Below, piece after piece: positions 63,248 through 64,000 of a stretch of DNA of 64,000 nt (position 1 is the stretch's first letter; each line of letters starts with the position of its first letter). A program made the position numbers and the translations under genes. Source of the DNA: Zoogloea sp041914405 (lineage in GTDB: Bacteria; Pseudomonadota; Gammaproteobacteria; Burkholderiales; Rhodocyclaceae). The stretch is from positions 19,661 to 83,660 of the forward strand of contig NZ_JAYSDK010000024.1 of NCBI RefSeq assembly GCF_041914405.1, in the 5' to 3' direction. Below the pieces are notes generated by a model. It was not told the DNA's origin. It was given only the letters and a program-made list of their open reading frames with translations, and searched no databases.

Positions 63248-64000
63248 ATGATCCCGGAAATCGGCACTTTCGCCCTCATTCTCGCCCTGCTGGTCGCCCT
63301 GGTGCAGGGCAGCCTGCCGCTGATTGGCGCCCAGCGCGGCATCCCGGCCTGGATCGGGCTGGCGCGGCCAGCCTCGGCGACGCTGTTCCTACTGATCGCG
63401 GTGGCCTTCGGCTGCCTCACCGCGAGCTTCATCAACAACGATTTCTCAGTGCTCTACGTCGCCCAGCACTCCAACTCCAAGCTGCCGCTGCAATACCGGA
63501 TCGCCGGCGTGTGGGGCGGCCATGAAGGCTCCCTGCTGCTGTGGGTGCAGATGCTGTCCCTGTGGGCGCTGGCGGTGGCGGCCTTCTCGCGCAGCCTGCC
63601 GGACGACATGGTGGCGCGGGTACAAGGTGTGCTCGGCCTCGTCGCCGCTGGCTTCATCCTGTTCATCCTGAGCACCTCCAACCCCTTCGAGCGCCTGCTG
63701 CCAGGCGCCGACGACGGGCGCGACCTCAACCCGCTGCTGCAGGACCCGGGCCTGATCTTCCACCCGCCAATGCTCTACATGGGCTACGTGGGCTTCTCGG
63801 TGGCCTTTGCCTTTGCCATCGCCGCGTTGCTGTCCGGCCGCCTCGACGCCGCCTGGGCACGCTGGTCGCGCCCCTGGACCACCGCCGCATGGATCTTCCT
63901 GACCCTCGGCATCGGCCTCGGCTCGATCTGGGCCTACTACGAGCTGGGCTGGGGCGGCTGGTGGTTCTGGGACCCGGTGGAAAACGCCTCCTTCATGCCC
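63248..64000 (+). CDS. ccmF: Heme lyase subunit CcmF, 3'-truncated by window edge
   Basis: 251 codons are visible. N-terminal helices, then VWGGHEGSLLLWVQMLS and the heme-handling WWD motif WGGWWFWDPVENASFMP at the window end; His in FHPPMLYMGYVGFS also fits. CcmF attaches heme to apocytochrome c with CcmH. It starts 15 bp after ccmE. Full-length CcmF is about 650 residues. Confidence 0.96.
   Translation, partial: MIPEIGTFALILALLVALVQGSLPLIGAQRGIPAWIGLARPASATLFLLIAVAFGCLTASFINNDFSVLYVAQHSNSKLPLQYRIAGVWGGHEGSLLLWVQMLSLWALAVAAFSRSLPDDMVARVQGVLGLVAAGFILFILSTSNPFERLLPGADDGRDLNPLLQDPGLIFHPPMLYMGYVGFSVAFAFAIAALLSGRLDAAWARWSRPWTTAAWIFLTLGIGLGSIWAYYELGWGGWWFWDPVENASFMP

Overview
This is a GC-rich, gene-dense chromosomal window from a Gram-negative proteobacterium. 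Lipopolysaccharide and ubiquinone genes (waaA, ubiA, ubiC), outer-membrane receptors, a System I cytochrome c maturation operon and a SoxC-type sulfite oxidase fit a respiratory betaproteobacterium, probably of the Rhodocyclales. That placement is inferred from gene content, not from any marker search. The window contains a 100-N assembly gap at 32960-33059, inside a tandem-repeat gene. No tRNA, rRNA or CRISPR array was seen.

Layout. 1-5.7 kb: 3'-truncated soxC, a class II glutamine amidotransferase, and a TonB receptor plus a PLD-fold protein. That pair is bracketed by two copies of a 67-bp palindromic repeat, each joined to a copy of the 5' end of the amidotransferase gene. 5.8-15.1 kb: a minus-strand operon of porin, short PstS-like binding protein and three histidine kinases with receiver and HPt modules but no DNA-binding output. 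15.1-16.2 kb: a gene-poor stretch with an ISAs1-type transposase remnant. 16.2-29 kb: a surface polysaccharide locus with epimerase, four glycosyltransferases, Wzm/Wzt ABC exporter, methyltransferase and two acyltransferases, plus a periplasmic ATP-dependent DNA ligase.

29-43.6 kb is the most distinctive part. Three large DUF4214-type secreted or surface proteins (29.1-30.9, 32.0-33.9 and 36.0-38.9 kb) surround a CRP-type regulator. Beside them is an operon of FecR-domain protein, CHASE2 adenylate cyclase and TPR/beta-barrel protein. A perfect TGTGA-N6-TCACA site lies between the S-layer-like gene and the cyclase operon, and a near-perfect one lies upstream of the first DUF4214 gene, so a local cAMP-CRP circuit controlling surface proteins is a reasonable hypothesis. 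Two of the surface-protein genes share the same 3'-UTR architecture. Between them lies a 21-bp-period minisatellite of about 19 units that reads as heptapeptides on the plus strand, followed by a relic of an S-layer gene.

43.7-64 kb is mostly housekeeping: sugar epimerase, waaA, ubiC-ubiA, recG, ridA, a receptor-like chemotaxis protein, a DUF362/ferredoxin/SDR fusion next to fused indolepyruvate:ferredoxin oxidoreductase, two GNATs, a membrane methyltransferase, an orphan ParA-like ATPase and ccmABCDE with the start of ccmF. Further copies of the 67-bp palindrome family lie at 34.1, 47.7 and 58.7 kb.
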